DNA from: Nanobdellota archaeon
GTDB taxonomy: Archaea; Nanobdellota; Nanobdellia; Pacearchaeales; GW2011-AR1
Assembly: GCA_018816205.1 (NCBI GenBank)
Contig: JAHIWJ010000109.1
Coordinates: 1 to 11,253 of the forward strand
Length of the DNA stretch: 11,253 nucleotides
Direction: 5' to 3'
Shown here: positions 5,210-11,253 of the stretch, one piece after another
Layout of the letters: every line of letters begins with the position of its first letter
How positions within the stretch are numbered: position 1 is the first letter of the stretch
The notes under the pieces: generated by a model
What the model saw: only the letters and a program-made list of their open reading frames with translations
The model's database searches: none
Told to the model about the DNA's origin: nothing
Position numbers and translations under genes: made by a program

Positions 5210-5270
5210 TAATTTTATTTCATATTCAAAAGACAAGAAGAAAGTAACTAAAGAGTAATAACAAAACGAA

Positions 5271-5274
5271 AGGT
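5271..5274 (+). promoter_or_regulatory. weak Shine-Dalgarno of the insertion gene
   Basis: AGGT, four bases complementary to the 16S tail CACCT, lies 4 nt before the ATG at 5279. Unlike the leaderless genes elsewhere in the window, this gene would be inside a long rRNA precursor and would need an internal ribosome binding site. Confidence 0.35.
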
Positions 5275-5278
5275 TTAA

Positions 5279-5662
5279 ATGTGGGTAAATTTCCAGAGAT
5301 ATATGAAAGATTTACCACAAGACGTTAGAGAAGGATTGCAAGAAGTTCTAAATCTGTTAGATGTGTATATAGCTCGCGAAGATTGGTCTCGTCAGCAACA
5401 TTTTGCGAGATATGGCCTTTTTGATGGTAAAATGAAACCATCAGAGAAATGGAAAGGTCCTTTCTTGAGCAGTGAAGAATTTCAGAGAATTGAAGATAGG
5501 AGTGATGCGAGAAAACGAATTTTTTATGGGATAAAAGGAGATATCCATCATGCGTTTAAGATGCGTGGGTTCTCGCCAATAGAACAAAGAGACTGCGACG
5601 GTCAATTATATTTTGACTTTTTTGATAAACGAGATTTGTATCCCCAAGTTAAACCTTTTTAG
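5279..5662 (+). CDS. orphan protein encoded in the 23S rRNA insertion, 127 aa
   Basis: I do not recognise this protein. It has an N-terminal amphipathic helical part (residues about 1-35), an Arg/Lys- and aromatic-rich middle (EDWSRQQHFARYGLF, SEKWKGPF), a charged helix (EEFQRIEDRSDARKRIFYGIKG, about 66-87) and a C-terminal Asp/Phe-rich end (QLYFDFFDKRDLYP). It has a single cysteine (106). It lacks the LAGLIDADG and GIY-YIG motifs of intron homing endonucleases, I see no complete HNH motif, and it does not resemble the four-helix S23 proteins of bacterial 23S intervening sequences. The mixed-charge, aromatic composition would suit RNA or protein binding, but that is inference. The start is supported by a weak Shine-Dalgarno and by position; Met9 is an alternative. 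It is the only gene in the insertion and fills most of it. Confidence 0.7.
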   Translation: MWVNFQRYMKDLPQDVREGLQEVLNLLDVYIAREDWSRQQHFARYGLFDGKMKPSEKWKGPFLSSEEFQRIEDRSDARKRIFYGIKGDIHHAFKMRGFSPIEQRDCDGQLYFDFFDKRDLYPQVKPF

Positions 5663-5711
5663 TTAATTACCTTTAACATATTATTTCAGCAATTTCAATT
5701 TATTATTTCAC

Positions 5712-5748
5712 AAATCATATTCATCATTCGATGAAAAAATCATATTCA
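5712..5748 (+). repeat. duplicated 12-mer AAATCATATTCA near the insert 3' end
   Basis: AAATCATATTCA occurs at 5712-5723 and 5737-5748, and a third exact copy lies in the 23S leader at 3838-3849. A related TTTCATATTCAAAAG is at 5218-5232. Between the two insert copies TTCATC/GATGAA forms a 6-bp hairpin (5720-5735). Confidence 0.7.
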
Positions 5749-7398
5749 TAAAACCCACAAATAGAGTGTTCTGGTAGACAGGCGTGGATTCTGCGCAGAA
5801 GCGTTCTCGAGAGAGTGCGTGGAGCGGGATCCAACGAGAATCGTGGTGTAAGTAAGATCTATTTGCCCTGAGAACGGGCAACGCCGAAAGAGCAAGGTTT
5901 CCTTGGCACTATCGTTTAACCAAGGGTTAGTCGGCGCCTAAGTGTACCCTTAACTGGCGTACGCGAATGGACATCTGGTTAATATTCCAGAACTGTTGCA
6001 ATGTTCCGCACATAACGCTTCCGGATAGATGGAGGATCGAGAGGTCTAGTCAAGAAGAAAGACGTCGAGCGTAATGCACAGACGCGTCTGAATTCTGATG
6101 AATCCGTTGACTCCAGGAGCCCATGAAAAATATGTGCTTAACGCGTTGCAATAGCCGTACCAAGAACCGACACTGGTGCTCTAGCTGAGAAGGCTAAGGC
6201 GTGAAAGGATAAACTGGTTTAGGGAATTCGGCATATTAGCCCCGTATCTTCGGTACAAGGGGTGTCTATCGATGTATCTGATTTATTAGGTGCGTCTGTA
6301 GATCGCAGTAACAAGGACTGCCCGACTGTTTATCAAAAACGTAGCCGAGTGCAAATCGGAAACGACTAGTATACTCGGTGAGACCTGCCCAGTTGCGGTG
6401 TGTCAAAGTTCATTTCAATGGACCTAAGCCCCGTAAAACGGCGGGCCTAACTATGAGGCTCTTAAGGTAGCGTAATGCCTTGTCATCTGAATGGTGACGT
6501 GCATGAATGGTTTAATGAGGTAGTCACTGTCCCAAACCAGGACCTTCTGAACTCACTTGCCGGTGAACATGCCGGCAACTCCTAGTGGGAAGCGGAGACC
6601 TTGTGGACCTTTACTGCAACTTGTTGTTGCAGTGTTTGGTGGGATGCATAGCATAAGTGGGAGCGTCGATGGTTAGCTTAGGCAAAACCGGAGCAACATT
6701 GTAATACCACTCACCTCGCTGAACATTGCTAACTTTCTTCGGAGAGGACAGCGGCAGGCGGGCAGTTTGGCTGGGGCGGCACCCTCCAGAAAAGATATCT
6801 GGAGGGCCCAAAGTTAAGCTCAGTTAGGTTGGAAATCTAACGTTGAGTGCAGAGGCAAAAGCTTAACTGACTGTATTTCGCACAGCAAAGAATGCAGAGA
6901 TGAAAGTCTGGCTCAGCGACCCCACGTGGCCTTTTAATAGGGCCCGTGTGTGACAGAAAAGGTACCCCAAGGATAATTGGCTTGTCGCGCCCGATAGTCC
7001 ATATTGACGGCGCGGTTTGGTGCGTCGCTGTCGGCTCTTCCTATCCTGGCACTGCACAAGGTGCCAAGGGTGTCGGAGTTCACGCATTAAAAGGGATCGT
7101 TAGCTGGGTTAAGAACGTCGTGAGACAGTTTGTATGATATCTACTAGGAGTGCTGTTGTCTGAGTGGAACGACCATCTAGTACGAGAGGAACGGTGGTTG
7201 GTTGCCTCTGGTGTACCGGTTGTTACGAGCAGGCCGGGCAGCTACGCAATAGGCGGATAAGTTCTGAAAGCATCTAAGAACGAAGCCGTCCGCAAGACGA
7301 GACAACTAAGGCCGTCATAGAAGATGACGTTGATAGAGTTGGTGTGTAAGATTCAAGGCAACGAGAATTTAAGCACGCAACTACTAAAAGCCTTACTT

Positions 7399-7416
7399 TA
7401 AGATCAGCTTCTAAAC
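7399..7416 (+). other. 3' half of 23S rRNA processing stem
   Basis: TAAGATCAG and CTTCTAAAC, contiguous here, are complementary to 3982-3990 and 3957-3965 upstream of the 23S. This marks the 3' limit of the 23S precursor domain. Confidence 0.7.
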
Positions 7417-7454
7417 GGAAATTACTTTCTTACTTGCGTTTTTGATTTTCACAA

Positions 7455-7465
7455 ATATTTTAAAC
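7455..7465 (+). promoter_or_regulatory. TATA-like box for the 68-aa membrane protein
   Basis: ATATTTTAAAC lies 21-31 nt before the ATG at 7486, directly after the 23S trailer, with no Shine-Dalgarno between. Confidence 0.5.
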
Positions 7466-7485
7466 TCTGCATTCTAAATAACAAA

Positions 7486-7692
7486 ATGAACAAAGCAGCA
7501 AAACTTACTCTTGCTATCCTTGGAACGATTGCAATTTTTACTTTAACACGGCTCGCAATACCTCAAAACGATTTTTCAGAAGTTTTTCTCTCTCCACCAG
7601 AAGTCTACGCAATCTCAATCATAGACGCAATTTGGGCAATACTGGCAATAACCGTTAGCGTCGCTTATTGGTACTGGATCTGGAAAAAATAG
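7486..7692 (+). CDS. small membrane protein, two predicted TM segments, 68 aa
   Basis: The protein has two hydrophobic segments: about residues 6-25 after a positively charged N-terminus (MNKAAK), and about 43-65 ending in an aromatic belt (YWYWIW) followed by KK. The short loop between them contains FSEVFLSPPEVYA. The layout suggests a hairpin inserted with both ends in the cytoplasm, or a signal peptide with one anchor; archaeal pilin-like cleavage is not obvious. No family is recognised. It has its own TATA-like box. Its stop codon (7690-7692) directly abuts the stop codon of the convergent 384-aa gene (7693-7695), leaving no room for a separate terminator. The two membrane proteins may be functionally unrelated. 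Confidence 0.65.
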   Translation: MNKAAKLTLAILGTIAIFTLTRLAIPQNDFSEVFLSPPEVYAISIIDAIWAILAITVSVAYWYWIWKK

Positions 7693-8847
7693 CTACTCAA
7701 ACTTCTTACTCGCCTTAAACAATCCAATAATCTCAAAAATTCTCGCGATTTGTTTTAAACCCACTACTCCATAGAATGACCACATAGCAATCAATGTAGG
7801 CGTGGTGCTTATAAGGGGCTCCAAATTAGTACCTGCCCCCGCAGTAGAGAACGCATTCAATATTGAATAAATCAAGAGGACCATTCCCACTAGGAAGCCG
7901 AGCCCGCAAATAAATCCTGCTATCCCTAAGATACCAGCTATTTTTAGAATGCTCACTTCTTTGCCAGCCTTTATCATCCCCACTGCTGTCAAAATCATTC
8001 CTATAACATGAATTAGCATCACAACAACCCACAAAATAGACAATATCAGGAAAGTAATTTTATAAGACCCATCAGCCGCCCCTGCCCCAGAAAAGAAATC
8101 CAATGCCTGCTGATAAACAAAAACTCCTGCAACAACTAAAAGCGCAAGATAAACTATTGTCGGAACAATAACAAACCAAGCACCCAGACTAAGCAATCTC
8201 TCATTTGTCTTCTTGCCCACACGCACAAAAGCATAATAATACAAAGAGGTCATTAAAACTATTACAATCATCACAATCAAAACCAGCAGATTATTTCCTA
8301 ACAAGCTACTAAACAATTCCTTGGCAAAAAAGCTGAGTCCGACGCTTGTCAAAGTTAAAACCAAAATAACTATCCCAAGAATCGCTCCGACAGACATCCA
8401 CTTACCCTCCTGACCGCTCTTCACTTGATCCTTTTTCTCACCGCTTTTTGTATTGCCAAGCTGAATTTCTTGTTTTTGTTGTATTCCTGTCATCGGTTGA
8501 ACAGCAGGTTGTACATTAATCGGTTGAATCTTGCTCGGCTCATTCATAGAAGTCTGAGTTTGTTGCGGTGACATCTGCTGTCCAGGCAATTGTCTCTGCT
8601 GTTGAGCTTGTCCGAAAGGCATTTTCTGCTCAGCAGGATGATTAAACGTGTACCTACTATCCTGAGATTTGTCAAACAAATTTATTTTGCCTGCTGATTG
8701 ATCCGCAGGAATCGCCATTGCGGAAATAGCCTCATCTATGTCTCTCTCTTGAAAACCGCCCTCGAGAAGCTTCTTTTTCAATAACTGTATAGAAAACCCG
8801 CGTTTTTTACCTTCTTCGAGATACTTGACAATATCTTGGTTCACCAT
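7693..8847 (-). CDS. membrane protein with N-terminal helical domain, Gln/Pro-rich linker and about six TM segments, 384 aa
   Basis: Three parts are visible. Residues about 1-45 form a small helical domain (DIVKYLEEGKKRGFSIQLLKKKLLEGGF, then ERDIDEAISA) with the look of a UBA- or SHOCT-like two/three-helix module seen at the N-termini of many archaeal membrane proteins (family recollection). Residues about 48-150 are a low-complexity linker rich in Gln, Pro, Lys and Ser. Residues about 152-384 contain hydrophobic segments at about 152-174, 186-207, 219-245, 263-291, 302-331 and 345-363. No catalytic motif is seen. It may tether the helical domain to the membrane as a recruitment or sensing module, which is inference. 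The start MVNQ is preceded on the minus strand by a TATA box. The gene is divergent from the nuclease gene and convergent with the 68-aa gene. Confidence 0.8.
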   Translation of the reverse strand: MVNQDIVKYLEEGKKRGFSIQLLKKKLLEGGFQERDIDEAISAMAIPADQSAGKINLFDKSQDSRYTFNHPAEQKMPFGQAQQQRQLPGQQMSPQQTQTSMNEPSKIQPINVQPAVQPMTGIQQKQEIQLGNTKSGEKKDQVKSGQEGKWMSVGAILGIVILVLTLTSVGLSFFAKELFSSLLGNNLLVLIVMIVIVLMTSLYYYAFVRVGKKTNERLLSLGAWFVIVPTIVYLALLVVAGVFVYQQALDFFSGAGAADGSYKITFLILSILWVVVMLIHVIGMILTAVGMIKAGKEVSILKIAGILGIAGFICGLGFLVGMVLLIYSILNAFSTAGAGTNLEPLISTTPTLIAMWSFYGVVGLKQIARIFEIIGLFKASKKFE

Positions 8848-8875
8848 CTTCGTTCTATGTAAAAGGAAATAATCC

Positions 8876-8884
8876 TTTTTATAC
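8876..8884 (-). promoter_or_regulatory. TATA box of the 384-aa membrane protein
   Basis: On the minus strand this reads GTATAAAAA, within AAAGTATAAAAAGG, a near-consensus archaeal TATA box 29-37 nt ahead of the ATG at 8847. It lies in the 143-bp divergent interval shared with the nuclease gene. Confidence 0.6.
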
Positions 8885-8960
8885 TTTCTGTTAGCAGTGG
8901 GGGTGTTAAGTTTTCGTGGCTCGAATAAGGGCGTTAAGAGGCGTGGCTTTGAAAAGATAA

Positions 8961-8969
8961 CTTTAAATT
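8961..8969 (+). promoter_or_regulatory. TATA-like box of the nuclease gene
   Basis: CTTTAAATT lies 22-30 nt ahead of the ATG at 8991 with no Shine-Dalgarno, a leaderless arrangement. Confidence 0.5.
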
Positions 8970-8990
8970 GTATCTTCTTGTTAGATTGTT

Positions 8991-9641
8991 ATGGCTTGGG
9001 AGATAATCCTTCTTGTAATCGGCATAATTATCGGTTTTTTTATAGCTAAATGGATGCTTTCTAAACAGAAGTGGAGTGATAAGGAAGAAATACTAAACGA
9101 AAGGTGGAAGCGACAAATCGCAGAATTAGAAAGAACTTACGCCGTAAAATTTGAACAAAGCAATACGACTTTAGAGCAAGTAAAAAAAGAATGGCAAGTT
9201 AAGTATATTCAGGACATAGAAGAATTAAAGAGATTGTTTAAAGACTCAGAAAAAGTAATAAGACTAAAATCTGTTTCAAGTTCGAGAAGAAGTCTTGTCG
9301 GAAAATTTATTGAAAGATTTGTTCCTTTTTTAAGTAAAGTTCCTTATGAACCATCAGATATGCATTTTATTGGTTCTCCGATAGATTATATAGTCTTCGA
9401 GGGGCTACACGAAGATAATGTTCAAAGAGTAGTTTTTGTAGAAGTTAAAACTGGTGAAAGTAAACTTACTAAAAGAGAGAAGAGTTTGAAAGAAGCAGTA
9501 GAAAGAAAAAAAGTTTCTTGGAAGGAAATTAATGTTGATACTGCTGAGGGCGATGTTCCAGACAAAGAAATGGAAAATGAAGAAACAACAATTAATGATT
9601 TGTATAGTAATATCGATGAAAAATTACGAAGAGTGAAGTAA
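8991..9641 (+). CDS. membrane-anchored endonuclease related to archaeal Holliday junction resolvases, 216 aa
   Basis: The N-terminus is a single hydrophobic helix (about 3-23, IILLVIGIIIGFFIAKWML), followed by a charged coiled-coil-like region (about 30-95). A PD-(D/E)XK nuclease core follows at about 97-180: SRRSLVGKFIERFVPFL carries the first acidic residue (E108), GSPIDYIVF the catalytic Asp (D132), and VVFVEVKTG the E151-x-K153 pair, followed by a helix (KREKSLKEAVERKKVSWKEI). This matches the family of endonucleases related to archaeal Holliday junction resolvases (Pfam Endonuc_Holl, from memory). The last roughly 35 residues are acidic. The expected role is cleavage of branched or damaged DNA from the membrane; the substrate is not known. 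The gene is divergent from the 384-aa membrane protein. Its 3' end overlaps the convergent 128-aa gene by 18 bp. Confidence 0.88.
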   Translation: MAWEIILLVIGIIIGFFIAKWMLSKQKWSDKEEILNERWKRQIAELERTYAVKFEQSNTTLEQVKKEWQVKYIQDIEELKRLFKDSEKVIRLKSVSSSRRSLVGKFIERFVPFLSKVPYEPSDMHFIGSPIDYIVFEGLHEDNVQRVVFVEVKTGESKLTKREKSLKEAVERKKVSWKEINVDTAEGDVPDKEMENEETTINDLYSNIDEKLRRVK

Positions 9642-10010
9642 AAATCTTTTTTCAATTAGTTTCAATCCTTCAAGATAAGTATGTAAATTTCCGTCTTTTA
9701 TGTGGCTGTTAAATCTAAACTGGACTATAAATTGCGGTTCACCTTTAATTCCAAATTCTCTTTCATAAACTAATTCTTTCTTTCTGTCTTGCTTTGTTCT
9801 TTCTCTTGTTATTTTTTTGGCTTTTCCTCTGGGTTCTATGAATTTATATGAAAAGTCGGGATTTATTCCAAAATGAATATGCGGTTCTTTACCTCTCTTG
9901 CCTGCTAACACGTCAAAATAATCTTTGTCCCTTCGTAATTTTATCCAATAATTTTTCGTTCTTCCTTCTATTTTATTTTGACTTCTTTTGATATTATAAT
10001 TCTTAGACAT
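9624..10010 (-). CDS. hypothetical basic protein, 128 aa, last gene of a minus-strand operon
   Basis: I do not recognise this protein. It is strongly basic, with Lys/Arg clusters (KNYWIKLRRDKDY, RGKAKKITRERTKQDRKKEL), a conspicuous EPHIHFGINPD segment at about 42-51, beta-strand-like EPQFIVQFRF at about 91-100, and a C-terminal helix. The composition fits a nucleic-acid-binding protein, which is inference. Its ATG directly follows the stop of the 374-aa gene (TAAATG), so translation is probably coupled; an imperfect Shine-Dalgarno (AAGGCGG) lies within the upstream gene's end. The HIHF string also occurs in the upstream protein, perhaps by coincidence. It overlaps the 3' end of the convergent nuclease gene by 18 bp. 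Confidence 0.65.
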   Translation of the reverse strand: MSKNYNIKRSQNKIEGRTKNYWIKLRRDKDYFDVLAGKRGKEPHIHFGINPDFSYKFIEPRGKAKKITRERTKQDRKKELVYEREFGIKGEPQFIVQFRFNSHIKDGNLHTYLEGLKLIEKRFLLHSS

Positions 10011-11135
10011 TTAAACCGCCTTGCTTAATACCTGCATTTTAGTTTTCCAGAATACCGACCATCTTTCCTTTTCCGTTTCAATAAATTCGATAGCCGTATC
10101 TTCTTTTTCTGGATAAGCCGTTTCTAATATGGCGTCGTTAAGAATATCAAAATCCTCTTGTTGTCCACGGTGATTAGTCCATTGGATTGCTTGAAAAGGA
10201 GTAAGCCCTTCGGAGACTTTTACACTTTCTAAAAATTCTCTTGTGATATTCCTGCCGTCCCAAAATTCCTGCTCTGCCGACAAATTGTAACCGCCGATAA
10301 TTTTATCGTATCTCATAATTTCATCAGGGGTTTTATTTTTGATTTGCTTCGCAATTTCAGATGGCAAATTTTTAAAATTAAGTTGCCTATCCGAAAAAAT
10401 ATCAAATCCGAAACAAGAGTAAGCGAAACTACCTGAAACGTTTGAGAAACTGCGTAATATCTTCCCATAATTTAACGCCAAAAGCAAAGGTGCTTCGTCT
10501 CCAACCTGCAACATAGAGTTACGCAACTTTATTTTCATTAGATTAAGAAATGTATCGTTATCGTTAATATTGTAACATTGCACGCCAATTAATCTTGAAT
10601 GTTCAAACTCGTAATTAAAAACGGCTTCAAATTTCTTTATGTCGTGTTTTGAATAGAAAATAACAACTAATATCTGGCTCGGATGCAAGATTTTTTCTGC
10701 GATAGCTCGTCTTATTTTCCACTCATCTAATGACGCTGTTGGCGGAATTGAATAAGGAACAAGTGGCAAACCTCTATAAGCTAAATCCTGAAAGTCGCCC
10801 TCTGCTTCTGAAAAATCAAGAGCCAACCATTGATTTTCTGTTCGTTGTTGGAATGGCAAATAAAATCTCTTTTGTTTCTTTGCATGTTCTTTGCTTTCTT
10901 CTAATCCATCAAAGTCCCAAATGCCTTTTTCTTTGTTAAAATGAATGTGGTGTGTTTGAAATGGAATATTTAGTATTGGTTTTGAGTAAGCAAGTCGTTG
11001 CTGTTCGCAATTAAATAGCGAGTTGTTTGCTGCAATCTTGTGATTAAGATGTTCCCATTCTGACGTTGTTATTCTCTTAACAACCAAACCTGTTTTCTCA
11101 TCGCTGTGTTCTGTTTTAATTTTTTGTAGTATCAT
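10011..11135 (-). CDS. hypothetical protein, 374 aa, middle gene of a minus-strand operon
   Basis: I do not recognise this soluble protein. It has an N-terminal part with HHIHFNKEKGIWDFDG at about 62-77, a segment around QWLALDFSEAEGDF (102-115), and then alternating strands and helices from about 117 to 250 (LPLVPYSIPP; QILVVIFYSKHD; RLIGVQCYNIND; APLLLALNYGKILRSF; FAYSCFGFDIFSD), a rhythm that could belong to an alpha/beta barrel. The final 120 residues are helical and charged. No catalytic signature is claimed. Its start overlaps the end of the upstream winged-helix gene by 20 nt, and GGAG lies 10 nt before the ATG, a reasonable Shine-Dalgarno. Its stop abuts the next start. The tight packing, A/T richness and lack of recognisable homologues suggest an accessory or mobile-element origin. 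Confidence 0.72.
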   Translation of the reverse strand: MILQKIKTEHSDEKTGLVVKRITTSEWEHLNHKIAANNSLFNCEQQRLAYSKPILNIPFQTHHIHFNKEKGIWDFDGLEESKEHAKKQKRFYLPFQQRTENQWLALDFSEAEGDFQDLAYRGLPLVPYSIPPTASLDEWKIRRAIAEKILHPSQILVVIFYSKHDIKKFEAVFNYEFEHSRLIGVQCYNINDNDTFLNLMKIKLRNSMLQVGDEAPLLLALNYGKILRSFSNVSGSFAYSCFGFDIFSDRQLNFKNLPSEIAKQIKNKTPDEIMRYDKIIGGYNLSAEQEFWDGRNITREFLESVKVSEGLTPFQAIQWTNHRGQQEDFDILNDAILETAYPEKEDTAIEFIETEKERWSVFWKTKMQVLSKAV

Positions 11136-11253
11136 TTTTTACGTTCTCCACAATTTGCATCGGATTGTTTAGAGTATAGACTCTTTTTCTGCTGTCTCCT
11201 TCACCCAAACTAACAGCAATCCATCCAGCAGTTTTTAGCTCATTAAACATAAC
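11116..11253 (-). CDS. winged-helix-like protein, C-terminal end only (N-terminus outside window)
   Basis: The minus strand is open from the window edge for 45 residues and ends at TAA (11118-11116). The residues FNELKTAGWIAVSL followed by GDSRKRVYTLNNP match the end of a winged helix-turn-helix domain: recognition helix, then a beta-wing with a D-x-R-x-R-x-Y-x-L pattern typical of MarR/PadR-type regulators. A short tail (VENVKNDTTKN) follows. The reading frame overlaps the start of the 374-aa gene by 20 nt, so it heads the visible operon and is a plausible autoregulator of it (inference). It is too short to name. Confidence 0.6.
   Translation of the reverse strand, partial: VMFNELKTAGWIAVSLGEGDSRKRVYTLNNPMQIVENVKNDTTKN

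Larger units (their letters stand above)
5154..5761 (+). other. intervening sequence in 23S helix 45
   Basis: About 600 bp not belonging to 23S rRNA separates GGCACTC (5141-5147) from GAGTGTTC (5764-5771), whose pairing is the expected helix 45 stem. The insert begins TTTGTGGGTTTT (5154-5165) and ends AAAACCCACAAA (5750-5761), a perfect 12-bp inverted repeat that prolongs the helix with a small internal loop. It contains a terminator-like hairpin, a 127-aa gene and A/T-rich repeats. In bacteria such as Salmonella, helix 45 is a known site of intervening sequences removed by RNase III without religation (established knowledge). I see no bulge-helix-bulge typical of archaeal introns. Exact borders and mode of removal are unknown. 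Confidence 0.85.

Noticed and set aside
5141..5771. Archaeal bulge-helix-bulge intron at the 23S insertion
   Set aside because: No 3-4-3 bulge-helix-bulge could be arranged at the borders; the flanks form a plain extended stem with a 6x2 internal loop. RNA data could still overturn this.
6434..6480. Occupied intron site in the helix 69 region of 23S
   Set aside because: This is a common rRNA intron target, but the sequence runs continuously through it.
4115..7137. Several 63-74-aa frames inside the 23S on both strands
   Set aside because: All overlap conserved rRNA sequence and are chance frames.
7417..7485. 5S rRNA after the 23S
   Set aside because: Only about 70 nt of A/T-rich sequence separate the processing stem from the next gene; no 5S sequence or fold is present.
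7826..8032. 68-aa minus-strand frame within the 384-aa gene
   Set aside because: Out-of-frame shadow of the membrane-protein gene.
9422..9655. 77-aa minus-strand frame opposite the nuclease gene
   Set aside because: Ser/Leu-rich antisense shadow of the nuclease C-terminus, whose frame carries conserved catalytic motifs.
10730..10939. 69-aa plus-strand frame within the 374-aa gene
   Set aside because: Antisense shadow with no promoter; the minus-strand frame is long, continuous and coupled to its neighbours.

Overview
The window reads as a rapidly evolving archaeon, probably a small-genome DPANN-type lineage; rank and lineage are inference. The 16S tail ends in the archaeal/universal anti-Shine-Dalgarno ATCACCTCCT. 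Both tRNAs are archaeal-style tRNA-Ala genes with a G3:U70 pair. The 23S has the archaeal-type sarcin-ricin loop AGTACGAGAGGAAC. Most protein genes begin 20-35 nt after a TATA-like box with no Shine-Dalgarno, the archaeal leaderless pattern.

Layout. 1-385 is the 3' end of a 16S rRNA gene. 386-3990 is an unusually long 16S-23S interval. It carries two small unknown genes (508-1128), tRNA-Ala(TGC), an unknown 301-aa gene, tRNA-Ala(CGC), an unknown 86-aa gene and a four-TM membrane protein, most with their own promoter-like box. The 23S rRNA gene spans about 3991-7398 and is interrupted at about 5154-5761 by a roughly 600-bp insertion in the helix 45 region. The insertion is bounded by a 12-bp perfect inverted repeat and holds a terminator-like hairpin and a 127-aa orphan gene. 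No 5S rRNA is seen. Downstream are a small membrane protein, a convergent six-TM protein with an N-terminal helical domain, a divergently expressed membrane-anchored PD-(D/E)XK nuclease related to archaeal Holliday junction resolvases, and a minus-strand operon of three genes (winged-helix C-terminus, 374 aa, 128 aa) that looks accessory.

The most unusual structure is around the two tRNA-Ala genes. Each is followed by extra copies of its own 3' end. For Ala(TGC), copies end at 1254, 1388 and 2386 and delimit a 134-bp run of four hairpins and a 1-kb gene-bearing segment. For Ala(CGC), copies end at 2503 and 2594 and delimit a 91-bp segment that folds into a cloverleaf-like shape. This looks like nested attachment sites or a cassette array at tRNA ends, with no integrase in view. 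The second focus is the 23S gene: it has a bacterial-style helix 45 intervening sequence in an archaeon, plus several substitutions at nearly invariant peptidyl-transferase-centre positions, while some other helices keep compensatory pairing.
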